A stretch of DNA of 64,000 bases, from the NCBI RefSeq assembly GCF_900128445.1, contig NZ_LT671417.1:186001-250000 (forward strand). Direction: 5' to 3'. The position numbers and the translations under genes are program-made. Positions 7,329-15,546 of the stretch are shown here, piece after piece. A model generated the notes under the pieces. The model was not told the origin of the DNA. It ran no database searches and saw only the letters and a program-made list of their open reading frames with translations. This stretch comes from Thermophilibacter provencensis (GTDB lineage: Bacteria > Actinomycetota > Coriobacteriia > Coriobacteriales > Atopobiaceae). The stretch's first letter is position 1; each line of letters begins with the position of its first letter.

Positions 7329-7947
7329 CGCGCCAGAACCCCTCGACGGGCTTGTCGTGGTCGTACACGAGCTCGTCCTTCTCGCCAATCCTGCGCAGCA
7401 CGCGACACGGGTTGCCCGCCGCCACCACCCCGGCGGGGACGTCGCGCGTGACCACACTGCCCGCGCCGACCACAGAGCCCTCCCCCACCGTCACGCCCGG
7501 GAGCACCATGCACCCGGCGCCGAGCCATGCTCCACTGCGGACGCGAACGGGCTTGTTGTACTGCAGCCCCTTGGCGCGCAGCCGCGGGGAGATGGGGTGA
7601 GCGGCCGTGCAGATGGTGACGTTGGGGCCGATCATCACATCGTCCTCGATGAAGATGTCGGCGTCGTCCACCAGCGTGAGGCCCATGTTAGCGTAGACGT
7701 TGTTGCCCAGGTGCAGGTTTGCCCCGCCCCAGTTTGCGCAAAACGGGGGCTCGATCACGCAGCCCTCGCCCATCTCGGCCACAAGCTTGGCGAGAAGCGC
7801 GCTGCGCTCCTCAGAGCCGCTGAAGGGCAGCGCGTTATAGGCGTCGAGCACGTCGCGCCGACGCTCCTGCTCGGCAAAGAGCTCGGGGCTGTTGCAGGCG
7901 TAGAGCCGGCCGTCAGCCATGCGCCGCCGCACTTCCGAGAGGTCCAT
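7321..7947 (-). CDS. Sugar O-acetyltransferase (maltose/galactoside type)
   Basis: A 208-residue left-handed beta-helix acetyltransferase that moves acetyl from acetyl-CoA to a sugar hydroxyl. The N-terminal maltose acetyltransferase helix domain (residues about 5-55, MADGRLYACNSPELFAEQ) is followed by hexapeptide repeats (GCVIEPPFCANWGGANLHLG) with the catalytic His in ICTAAHPISP, and the C-terminal GVVAAGNPCRVLRRI. Its usual role is to acetylate non-metabolised sugars for export, which fits the nearby GH13 gene. It is the first gene of a two-gene unit with the overlapping methyltransferase. The start at 7947 has GGAACGGAGG upstream. Confidence 0.9.
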   Translation of the reverse strand: MDLSEVRRRMADGRLYACNSPELFAEQERRRDVLDAYNALPFSGSEERSALLAKLVAEMGEGCVIEPPFCANWGGANLHLGNNVYANMGLTLVDDADIFIEDDVMIGPNVTICTAAHPISPRLRAKGLQYNKPVRVRSGAWLGAGCMVLPGVTVGEGSVVGAGSVVTRDVPAGVVAAGNPCRVLRRIGEKDELVYDHDKPVEGFWRDA

Positions 7948-8266
7948 CGAGCCTCCGTTCCTCTTGCTGGATACGCGGGCGCCCCGCCACTCGGAAGCGA
8001 CGGGACGCCCGCGTATTTAATTAAATATAATATTTCTAATCAGTACTTATCTTCAGATCCGTATCTTCAGATCTGCTGTCTTCTCGCGTAGTAATAATAG
8101 CAGATTAAGGGGGGGTGCGAGACGCGCTGCTTTTGAAGCGGGCGGAAGGTCAGCGCGAATCTGGTGCGAATCGCGTCACAGGTCGTACCAGCCAAGCCCA
8201 GCCATCAGAAAGCTTGGGATGCAGCGACAGTCGCCTCGAAGCGGAGGGTGCCGAGGGGGCCCTCTC
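7948..8266. other. AT-rich intergenic stretch with leader hairpin
   Basis: This gap holds a stem-loop at 7971-8016 (arms ATACGCGGGCG and CGCCCGCGTAT, with an inner CCCG/CGGG pairing). Beside it is an AT-rich run at 8017-8040 with minus-strand TATTAT as a possible -10 box for the acetyltransferase gene, which would put the hairpin at the 5' end of its mRNA. A 12-bp word TATCTTCAGATC is repeated directly at 8048 and 8062. No gene was recognised. Confidence 0.5.
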
Positions 8267-9653
8267 TTATTTCAACTCGTATCGTCTATTTCGGTTCGCA
8301 CCCGTCGCCGCCACGATGTCCCTCTCCACGAGGCGGCGCATAACGTCGCGCAGCGTTCGCTCCGGAATATCAAGGACGTCTGACATGCTCGGAACCGCAG
8401 GGGAGCCATTTTCGCACAGATACGCGCAGACGGCTCGCTCATTTTCAGACAGCGTACCCCATGCATGCGCTGCAATCCCAGAAGCCGCAACGGCAGAGGG
8501 TGCGCCTCCCGCCGCCGGCGGGTTGTCGGCGGGTTGTCGGCGACGACGGCCTCCGCGCGGGTGAAGCGCACGTGAACGCTGCCGCCCCGCTGAAAGACCT
8601 CGACAGGCACGTTCTGCTCGTCGCAAACGCGCCTAATGCGTCGAAGGCCCGTGCCATACGTCTCGATGTCACCCGAGCGGTAGAGGGTGCTTGCGATGAG
8701 CTGGTTCCGCGGCTTCGAAGCGGTCTGTGCTCCAGAAAGGTAGTCCTCGGGTACGCAGCCAGCGGGAAAGCTGCCTGGGTTGTAAATGTCCACAGCATCC
8801 CAGAAAACGTCAATCTGAACGGCGGCGGAGTCCTCGTAGCGGCGATGACAGAAGGGGTTGTAGAGCGCCTCGCGAATCGCGCTCAGGGGAACCTCGGGGC
8901 GCTCCTCGCGGTGAAGGGACGCACCGTCGATGATGAACTCACGGCACGTGTTGTTCAGGATGTGCGTCTCGGCAGCCTTGACCATGCCGAACAGCGTGCC
9001 CGCCTCCTGATGGTTGTCGAGTATCTGCGTGCGGTCGACGTTCCCCAGCACGCCCATGCGCAACATGGGGTCGAGCGAGGCGCAGAAGCATACGGTTGGT
9101 AAGTATGTCGTCGTCGCAGAGGAGGCCGAGACGGGAGAGCGCGTCCCTCGCATCGATGTAGGGGAAGGGAATCCGCCCGCGCTCAACACCCGACGTAGGC
9201 CCGCAGCGTGTCCTCGTCCACGTCCGCGATTGGCCTGCCAGAGGGGCGCCGGTCCCAGGGGCTCCTACCCGCGGCACGCTCGAGCATCATCTGCTCGAGA
9301 AGAGCTGCGCCAACAGGCAGGTCCTCATCGGCGGAGCGGATGCGGTAGCGCCCGTCACAAGCGTAGGGGCGGTCGTCACCGGCAAAGGACACCTTGACGT
9401 AGGCCTTCCCGCCCTCGGTCTCGAGGCGCTCGATGGCAGGCGCGACCCTCGGCTCGATCCGGTTGGTGAAGGCCTGCGAGATGTCGCGCAGGGTCTTCTC
9501 GGAGACGTCCTGACCCACGACCTCGCCGTCGGAGGGGCGCACGCCAAAGTAGAGCGTTCCTGACCCGTGCTTGTTCAGAATTGAGGCAACCGACTCCATG
9601 GCCTCGCGCATCTCAGAGGTGCTGCGCTTGTGCTCAGTTCGCTCGTCCTCCAT
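8267..9653 (-). pseudogene. AlbA_2 (Schlafen-like) ATP-binding regulator, frameshifted
   Basis: Fragments of one protein lie in successive frames. 9653-9183 gives an AlbA_2 domain with SVASILNKHGSGTLYFGV and VSEKTLRDISQAFTNRIEP. About 9180-9110 gives GRIPFPYIDARDALSRLGLL in another frame. 9110-8530 continues with LGNVDRTQILDN, the HATPase_c_4 region VPLSAIREALYNPFCHR and IETYGTGLRRIRRVC. A last frame at about 8520-8267 ends with a winged helix, MSDVLDIPERTLRDVMRRLV. At least three frame changes are needed, so the gene is dead unless the sequence is wrong here. Intact relatives are putative transcriptional regulators of about 450-480 residues, often near mobile or defence genes. Confidence 0.75.
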
Positions 9654-9698
9654 GCCGAGGTTCGTCGGTCGCCTCCTCTGCGGTCGTGATTTTGCGGT

Positions 9699-9959
9699 TT
9701 AGCCCTTAAGCCCCTTGGCCTGGCGGACCATGTCCTCGACAACGATATCGTAGATTTCGCCGACCGCGGCGCATCATTCGGGCACTCTCCACGGCCCGTT
9801 CGTATGGTAGTGAATCTTCACGAGGGACTCATCGCCCATGACGAGCAAGCAGTCCCCATCGAATGCCTCGTTGAAATGGTCTCCGATGGCCGCGACATCC
9901 ATGTCTCGCCCGCCGATAAGGAGCTGAGTGTCGTACCGACAGCCTTCCATCGACGCCAC
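9699..9959 (-). pseudogene. Remnant of a DAK2/FakA-like protein (C-terminus)
   Basis: On the minus strand CRYDTQLLIGG, LLVMGDESLVKIHYHTNGPW and then, after an in-frame TGA at 9774-9776, GEIYDIVVEDMVRQAKGL can be read before a final stop at 9699. This resembles the C-terminal domain of DAK2-domain proteins related to fatty-acid kinase FakA, in which the HTN(E/D)PxxVLEY motif is conserved. Only about 85 residues of an expected 500 or more remain, interrupted by a stop where the family has Tyr. No start or kinase domain is present, so it is a gene relic. Confidence 0.6.
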
Positions 9960-10016
9960 CTTTTAGTCTATATAAAATATTGTATTTATTATACTAATAC
10001 ACTTGCAGTGCGCTCG

Positions 10017-10055
10017 AAAAACGATGGAGCCGTGGTAAGCCCGCGGCTCCATCGT
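10017..10055 (-). terminator. Rho-independent terminator of guaA
   Basis: Arms ACGATGGAGCCG and CGGCTCCATCGT form a 12-bp stem. Read on the minus strand the stem is followed by TTTT. It lies 36 nt past the guaA stop codon. Confidence 0.85.
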
Positions 10056-10090
10056 CCTGCCATCTTATTCAATATACGAACGTATGTTCG

Positions 10091-11077
10091 TCACTCCCAC
10101 TCTATCGTGCCCACGGGCTTTGGCGTCAGATCGTACGTCACGCGGCAGATGCCCGGCACCTCGGTCAGGATGCGGTCAGTGATCTTCTTGAGCAGGGCCC
10201 ACTCGAGCTCAGGCACCGTGGCGGTCATAGCATCCACGGTGTTGACGGCGCGGATGATGGCGGGCCAGTCGTAGGCGCGCCTGCCGTCGCGCACGCCGGT
10301 GGCGCGCATGTCCGGCACCACGACGAAGTACTGCCACACCTTGCCGGCAAGCCCCGCCTCGGCGAACTCCTCGCGCAGGATGGCGTCGGCCTCGCGCAGC
10401 GCCTCCAGACGGTCGCGCGTTATGGCGCCGAGGCAGCGCACGCCCAGGCCCGGGCCCGGGAACGGCTGGCGCTCGACCATGGACTCGGGCAGGCCGAGGG
10501 CGCGGCCAACCACGCGGACCTCGTCCTTGAAGAGCAGGCGAACGGGCTCCACGAGCTCGAACTGCAGGTCGTCGGGCAGGCCGCCCACGTTGTGGTGGGC
10601 CTTCACGCCGTCAGACTCCACGATGTCCGGGTAGATGGTGCCCTGTGCGAGGAAGTCCACATCGTCGGCGACCTTGCGGGCCTCCTCCTCGAAGACGCGG
10701 ATGAACTCGGCCCCGATGATCTTGCGCTTTCGCTCGGGCTCGGCCACGCCGGCCAGCAGGTCGAGGAAGCGGTCCGCGGCGTCCACGTAGACGAGGTTGG
10801 CGTCCATCTGGTTCCTGAAGACGTCAACGACCTGCTCGGACTCGCCCTTGCGCATGAGGCCGTGGTTCACGTGCACGCAGACGAGCTGCTTGCCGATGGC
10901 CTTGATCAGCAGCGCGGCAACCACGGAGGAGTCCACGCCGCCAGAAAGGGCAAGCAGGACCTTCTTGTCGCCAACCTGCGCACGAACGGCCTCGACCTGC
11001 TCGTCGATGAAGACCCGCGCAAGCTCGGGGGTGGTGATGCGCTCCATGCTGTCGGGGCGCTTGCTCGGGAGGTCCAT
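10091..11077 (-). CDS. guaA: GMP synthase, ATP-pyrophosphatase subunit only
   Basis: A 328-residue protein that matches only the C-terminal part of bacterial GMP synthase, which amidates XMP to GMP using ATP. It has the PP-loop [10 protein letters not shown], the XMP-binding [10 protein letters not shown] and [19 protein letters not shown]-like [14 protein letters not shown], and the closing PVGTIEWE. The usual N-terminal glutamine amidotransferase domain (about 190 residues with Cys-His-Glu) is absent: the protein starts 22 residues before the ATP-PPase core, and upstream DNA codes for nothing of that kind. The start at 11077 has AAAGGAG at good distance. Free-standing ATP-PPase subunits are normal in archaea, where a separate GuaAa partner supplies ammonia. 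No partner is in this window. A terminator follows. Confidence 0.9.
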   Translation of the reverse strand: MDLPSKRPDSMERITTPELARVFIDEQVEAVRAQVGDKKVLLALSGGVDSSVVAALLIKAIGKQLVCVHVNHGLMRKGESEQVVDVFRNQMDANLVYVDAADRFLDLLAGVAEPERKRKIIGAEFIRVFEEEARKVADDVDFLAQGTIYPDIVESDGVKAHHNVGGLPDDLQFELVEPVRLLFKDEVRVVGRALGLPESMVERQPFPGPGLGVRCLGAITRDRLEALREADAILREEFAEAGLAGKVWQYFVVVPDMRATGVRDGRRAYDWPAIIRAVNTVDAMTATVPELEWALLKKITDRILTEVPGICRVTYDLTPKPVGTIEWE

Positions 11078-11157
11078 GCCAGCTCCTTTGAACGGGGAAT
11101 CGATGCCCCAATTCTAGCGAAGACGACGTCGGGGGGAGACGTGAGGCCCCCGGCGTC

Positions 11158-11847
11158 TCACCCGCTCCGCCCCCCGCCGTTCCGCGGCGGCACGATGACG
11201 TCATAGCGGACCGCCTTGCCCGCAACGGAATGGCTCGGCCTGGCGCCGGCGAGCCACGGCCCCTTGGGCGGCCGCTTAATGACGACCTTTCGCGGGCCCG
11301 CGGCCAGCGCGGCGCCCAGCAGCTCCTCCTCGTTGTCGCACGGCCGCTCCAGATGGTGCAGGAGCTGGAACTTCTTCTTCACCGCAGCGCTCTTGGTGCG
11401 CTCGGGAAACATCGGGTCGAGAAACACTACGTCAGGAGAGAAGCCCAACGCTCGCAGGCCGCAGACCGAGTCGCCCTCCACGAGCTCCATCCGTCCCACG
11501 ATGCCCGAGAGCCGCGGGTCATGCGCCGCCCGCTCGAGCGCGTCGCGCAGGAGCGCCGCGATTGCCGGGTCCTGCTCGAACATCGTAACCGCAAACCCCC
11601 CGGCCGCCAGAAGCAGCGAGTCCTCCCCGAGCCCCGCCGTGGCGTCGACGGCGCGCGGATCGGGGACGCCGCGCACGCGGGCCGCGCGCACGAGCAGCTC
11701 TCGCCCCAGGCGGTCCGGGCGCAGCCGGGGCAGCAGGCGCGCGAAATCCGCCCGCAGCACCATGCCGTCGCCCACGAGTGCGAGCCCCTCGGCGTCACGC
11801 CGCAGCTCGACGCCCTTATCGCCCATCATGGCAGGGTCATCGCCCAT
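11158..11847 (-). CDS. rsmJ: 16S rRNA (guanine-N2)-methyltransferase, RsmJ-like
   Basis: A 229-residue SAM-dependent enzyme of the RsmJ family, which methylates a guanosine late in helix 44 of 16S rRNA. Family features are VDATAGLGEDSLLLA (SAM site), FEQDPAIAALLRDAL, FLDPMFPERTKSAAVKKKFQLLHHL (catalytic DPMFPxR block) and VVIKRPPKGPWLA. The ATG at 11847 was chosen over TTG 11865 because GGAGGG lies 7 nt before it. The gene stands alone between guaA and the divergent DUF1275 gene. Substrate position is inferred from the family only. Confidence 0.88.
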   Translation of the reverse strand: MGDDPAMMGDKGVELRRDAEGLALVGDGMVLRADFARLLPRLRPDRLGRELLVRAARVRGVPDPRAVDATAGLGEDSLLLAAGGFAVTMFEQDPAIAALLRDALERAAHDPRLSGIVGRMELVEGDSVCGLRALGFSPDVVFLDPMFPERTKSAAVKKKFQLLHHLERPCDNEEELLGAALAAGPRKVVIKRPPKGPWLAGARPSHSVAGKAVRYDVIVPPRNGGGRSG

Positions 11848-11937
11848 CGTGTTTCCCTCCGGCAAACTGTCGCGCCGACCGAACGTTTTGCCCTAGCATG
11901 ACACGCGGCGGATGCGGCGTCGAGCGGAAGAGGGAGC

Positions 11938-12612
11938 ATGGCGGAACAGGCGGCGACAAGAAGGACCAAGGTGCCCGTACGGCTCGGGCTCATCGTCATC
12001 TGCGCGGGCGGGTTCATGGACGCGTACTCGTACCTGCTGCACGACCACGTCTTCGCCACGGGGCAGACCGGCAACATCGTCCTGCTCTGCATGAACCTCG
12101 CCAATGGGGCATGGCTCGGCGTGTCGCACTACCTCGTGTCCATCCTGGCGTTCGTCGCCGGCATCATGCTCTCGCGCCACGTCCTCGTCCGCGTGCACGG
12201 AAGGGCGACCCACCGCATGCAGCGATGGGTCGCCCTCTTCGAGGCCCTTGCGTTCGCCGTCGTGGCGCTCCTGCCGGAGGGCGCCCCCCACCTGCTTGTC
12301 AACAGCGCCATCTCGTTCTGCGCCGCGGTCTCGTACGAGAACTTCCGGCAGTTCGGGACCAGGTCGGCGTACGCGAGCGTCTTCTGCACCGGCAACCTGC
12401 GCTCCCTCGGGGAGACGCTCTACGACGGCATCTTCGAGAAGGACCGCCACGAGCTGCACCGCTCGGCGCGCTACGCCGGGCTCGTCGCGTCGTTCTGCGT
12501 CGGCGCCGTGGCGTGCAAGCTCCTGATTGGCGTGACGGGCAAGTTCGCCTGCCTCGCCATCAGCGCGCTCTTCCTCCTCTCTCTGCGCTACATCGTCGAC
12601 CCGGACGCGTAA
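11938..12612 (+). CDS. DUF1275 (YoaK-like) membrane protein
   Basis: A 224-residue polytopic inner-membrane protein with about six hydrophobic segments. The N-terminal signature of DUF1275 is plain: GGFMDAYSYLLHDHVFATGQTGNIVLL, and the second half-repeat CAAVSYENFRQFGTRSAYASVFCTGNLRSL shows the internal duplication common in this family. The function is unknown; transport has been proposed for relatives on the basis of topology. ATG 11938 follows AGGGAGC. It is divergent from rsmJ and convergent with the MFS gene, with a repeat-like inverted sequence in between. Confidence 0.88.
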   Translation: MAEQAATRRTKVPVRLGLIVICAGGFMDAYSYLLHDHVFATGQTGNIVLLCMNLANGAWLGVSHYLVSILAFVAGIMLSRHVLVRVHGRATHRMQRWVALFEALAFAVVALLPEGAPHLLVNSAISFCAAVSYENFRQFGTRSAYASVFCTGNLRSLGETLYDGIFEKDRHELHRSARYAGLVASFCVGAVACKLLIGVTGKFACLAISALFLLSLRYIVDPDA

Positions 12613-12619
12613 GGGCACC

Positions 12620-12646
12620 TGACAAAAGTGCCAGGGGCAACTGTCA
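12620..12646. repeat. Degenerate TGACAAA-type palindrome
   Basis: TGACAAAAG at the left and CAACTGTCA at the right flank a centre with TGCCAGGGG. Pairing is poorer than in other copies, but length (27 bp), ends (TGACA/TGTCA) and position between two convergent stop codons agree with the family. Confidence 0.45.
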
Positions 12647-12670
12647 CGAGCGTCAGCTGGGCGCGTGTCC

Positions 12671-14293
12671 CTAGCGCTTCGTGATCATCGGGGTGGTGGC
12701 GAGACCGAGAAGCACGAAGACGGCCCCCACCGCATACGCCGCACGCGTGGAGTCAAACCGCGCCTGGGCATCGAGCCTTACCAGCTCGTCACGCTCGTCC
12801 TTGGTCAGGTCGACCTGATCGAGCTGCCGCTCGAACTCGTCGTTGCTCTCGAGGTCGACGCTCATGTTTGAGAGCTGCCCGCGCACCTCCGGGGAGAGGG
12901 CGGCGTCGCCCGCGATTCCCGCGTGCATGGCGTTGGTCATCCCAAAGAGCAGCACCGCGCCGAGCAGCGCCACGCCGAACGCCTGGCCTACGTTGCGCAT
13001 CGTGCTCTGGATGCCGCCCGACTGGGAGGCATCGCGCTCCGGCAGGGCGAGGGCGACGATGTTGCTCGCGTGCGAGGCCACCGTGCCCGCCCCCATGCCG
13101 GCGAGAAACGCGCCCGCATAGACGCCGACCGCGCTGGCGCCATCCGTCGTGACCGAGAGGGCCATGACGCCGAGGGCGAGCGCCATCTCGAGGTAGCCCG
13201 CCTGGATGACGCGGCGCGGGTTGGCATGCGGGAGCAGCTTGGGGATTCCCAGGGAGAAGGCAAACGTGGGCACGCCCGTCACGATTGAGATGACGCCCAC
13301 GTCGACGGGCGACCAGCCGGCGACGAGCTGCAGGTAGGGGGCCATGAGGATGGACTGCGCGCCCATGAAGAAGAACATGATCGCGTTGGCGGCAAGGCCG
13401 GCGAGCACCTGCGGCGTCCTCAGGAAGGAGCTCGGCAGGAGCGCGATCCCGTTCTTCTCCTCCACGCGGCGCTCCACGCGCACGAGGACCACGAGCACCA
13501 CGACGCCGCACGCCATCACCGGCAGGGCCGGGGAGATGCCGAAGATCGTGAACGGGCAGCGCTCGAACGGCGCGATGAGGCCCCAGGCGGACACGTTGGA
13601 GAGGCCGATCAGGAAGAGGAACAGCCCCAGCGCGGCAAGGGTCACGCCGATTCCGTCGAACGCGAGCCTCTCGCCGGCGGACGCGGCGCGCGGGAGCCGC
13701 AGCGAGAGCGCAGCCACCACCGCAAAGTAGGCGGCGAGCAGCAGGAAGGTCGGCTTCATCCCGGCGCTCTCCATGACCATGCCCAGCACGAGCGGCAGCA
13801 CGGCGGACAGCCCGGACGCCGCGCCGACGCAGCCGAAGGCGACCATGCGGTTGCGACCGCTGTAGAGCACGGGGATGAGCCCGAGGATCGAGGGGACGAG
13901 CAGGCTCGCGCCGAGCCCCACGAGGACGCGGCCCACCCAGATGAAGACGGCCATGTTCGGCGCGAGCGCGAGCGCCACCTCGCCCGCGGCGCACACGACG
14001 GCGCCCGCCCGGAACGTCCGTGCCCAGCCGAGGATGGTCCCCAGAAGGCCGCCGGCAATCATGAAGGCGCCGCCCACGAGCGGGTAGATCATGTTGGCGA
14101 GCTGGATGTCCGACGTCGTGGCGCCGAGGTCGCTCGTGAGGGCCGAGGCCGCCAGCGACAGGGCGCCGTTGTCGCCCGTCGTGCCCATCTGGGCGAGAAT
14201 CAGGATGATGACGGGAAGGACGAGGAACTTCTCGGCTGCGGGGGACGACGCGACAGCGCCCTCCCCACCCGCCGCTGAGGTGGGATTGCTCAT
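12671..14293 (-). CDS. MFS transporter, DHA2 (EmrB/QacA) type
   Basis: A 540-residue, predicted 14-TM proton-driven exporter. The family signs include QLANMIYPLVGGAFMIAGGLLGTILG with the loop GWARTFRAG, WVGRVLVGLGASLLVPSILGLI (motif C-like region), and the late helix QSTMRNVGQAFGVALLGAVLLFG. A charged insertion of about 60 residues (DLESNDEFERQLDQVDLTKD) precedes the last TM helix. The gene starts 61 nt downstream of the bile salt hydrolase stop on the same strand, so they probably form an operon. Export of bile acids or another toxic amphiphile is a reasonable inference; multidrug export is the safe description. Confidence 0.88.
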   Translation of the reverse strand: MSNPTSAAGGEGAVASSPAAEKFLVLPVIILILAQMGTTGDNGALSLAASALTSDLGATTSDIQLANMIYPLVGGAFMIAGGLLGTILGWARTFRAGAVVCAAGEVALALAPNMAVFIWVGRVLVGLGASLLVPSILGLIPVLYSGRNRMVAFGCVGAASGLSAVLPLVLGMVMESAGMKPTFLLLAAYFAVVAALSLRLPRAASAGERLAFDGIGVTLAALGLFLFLIGLSNVSAWGLIAPFERCPFTIFGISPALPVMACGVVVLVVLVRVERRVEEKNGIALLPSSFLRTPQVLAGLAANAIMFFFMGAQSILMAPYLQLVAGWSPVDVGVISIVTGVPTFAFSLGIPKLLPHANPRRVIQAGYLEMALALGVMALSVTTDGASAVGVYAGAFLAGMGAGTVASHASNIVALALPERDASQSGGIQSTMRNVGQAFGVALLGAVLLFGMTNAMHAGIAGDAALSPEVRGQLSNMSVDLESNDEFERQLDQVDLTKDERDELVRLDAQARFDSTRAAYAVGAVFVLLGLATTPMITKR

Positions 14294-14354
14294 GGATCTT
14301 CTCCTTGTTCGATTGCTTTCGCTCGGCCCGGGGCGTGCCGCGGGACGCCCCGCG

Positions 14355-15320
14355 CTACGCCGCCGCCTCTACGAGCACCGGCTCCGTGCCCGCAAGGTCG
14401 CACCCCGAGAGCGGGTACGCCTTGATCGCGAGGTCGTCATAGGCCGCGTGATAGTAGGTGAGGCTCGCGGCGGAGAAGCAGCTCGTATAGAGCGTCCGCT
14501 CGAAGGCGCCGTCACCCATGCGCGCGCAGCCGTCCGGCACCGCCACCGACCCGAGGGTGCGGAAGAGGCGCGTGACGTTGGCGCGCTCCTCGTCCTGAAC
14601 GGGGTAGTGCGTGTTCACGAACGCCGCCTTCGCAAAGCGAGAGGGGCCGCTGTAGTCGCCGGGCATACCGTGCATCCCCATGCCGGAGCCAAACGGGACG
14701 AGGCCCGCCCCTCCCCATGCCGCCCTGCCGGGCTCGCCCTCGGAGAGCGTCAGGTAGTTCCGCAGGTTCTGGCGCTGCCAGCCGAAGTCCGGCTCGTTGG
14801 TGAGCACGTCGACGTCGTCTTCCCACACCCGCAGGCCGCCCTCCAGGCACTCGACGACCACGCTGCCAGTGGCGTCGCCGATGATCCAGTGGAGGTTCGC
14901 GACGGGCAGCCGCTCGTTCACCGCGCGCGCGACGACGGTTACGCGCGCGAGCGCGGAGCGCACCTCGTCCACGCTGGAGAAGTTTCGCGCCACCCAGTAG
15001 GGGAACTCGTACGCCGCGACGTTCACGCCCCCGTCCGCCGGAGCTGAGGCGTAGCGGGCGCTCTGCGGGAAGTTGAGGCCGGCGACGGCGAGGCCGGCAT
15101 CGTTGCCGCAGTCAAAGTAGAGCGGAACGCCGCCCACAACGATGCCCATGCCGATGACGGCGTGGCCCAGCTCGGGGTCACCCGGCCGCTCGAAGGCGGC
15201 CGGGACGCGCGCCGCGGGAGGGGTCATCACCACGCGCTCACCATAGCCCTGGGTCCAGTCCAGGTTGCGACCGAAGTACATGGCGCCGTTGGCGTCGGTG
15301 AAGCGAATCCCCGTGCACAT
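14355..15320 (-). CDS. bsh: Bile salt hydrolase / choloylglycine hydrolase family
   Basis: A 321-residue Ntn-hydrolase that cleaves the amide bond of glycine- or taurine-conjugated bile salts. The start at 15320 was chosen because it puts the nucleophile at position 2: MCTGIRFTD. The active-site set is visible: Cys2, Arg18 and Asp21 (FGRNLDW), Asn in GLAVAGLNFP and Asn in DVLTNEPDFGWQ. The GLNFP motif is as in bile salt hydrolases; penicillin V acylases usually have Tyr at that Asn position. There is no signal peptide, as is normal for cytoplasmic BSH. An MFS exporter follows in the same direction. This gene is a strong pointer to a gut habitat. Confidence 0.88.
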   Translation of the reverse strand: MCTGIRFTDANGAMYFGRNLDWTQGYGERVVMTPPAARVPAAFERPGDPELGHAVIGMGIVVGGVPLYFDCGNDAGLAVAGLNFPQSARYASAPADGGVNVAAYEFPYWVARNFSSVDEVRSALARVTVVARAVNERLPVANLHWIIGDATGSVVVECLEGGLRVWEDDVDVLTNEPDFGWQRQNLRNYLTLSEGEPGRAAWGGAGLVPFGSGMGMHGMPGDYSGPSRFAKAAFVNTHYPVQDEERANVTRLFRTLGSVAVPDGCARMGDGAFERTLYTSCFSAASLTYYHAAYDDLAIKAYPLSGCDLAGTEPVLVEAAA

Positions 15321-15546
15321 GGGGCGGCCCCTTCCCCGTCCCGCCGCTCTTCTCGGCAAGACGCGTAGAATAACAAAACGACTATCTGTTACCCACATAT
15401 TCTCGACGCAATCCCAAAGTGCGCCAGTTTTCCCGGAGCGTCTGAGAATTCGGCGTCAACCGGCGGACATGGCGCCGCATTTCTCCGCAGCTGAGCTATC
15501 ATGATGACTATACGTTGGGACAACACAGCGCTTGGAGGCTCATCCC

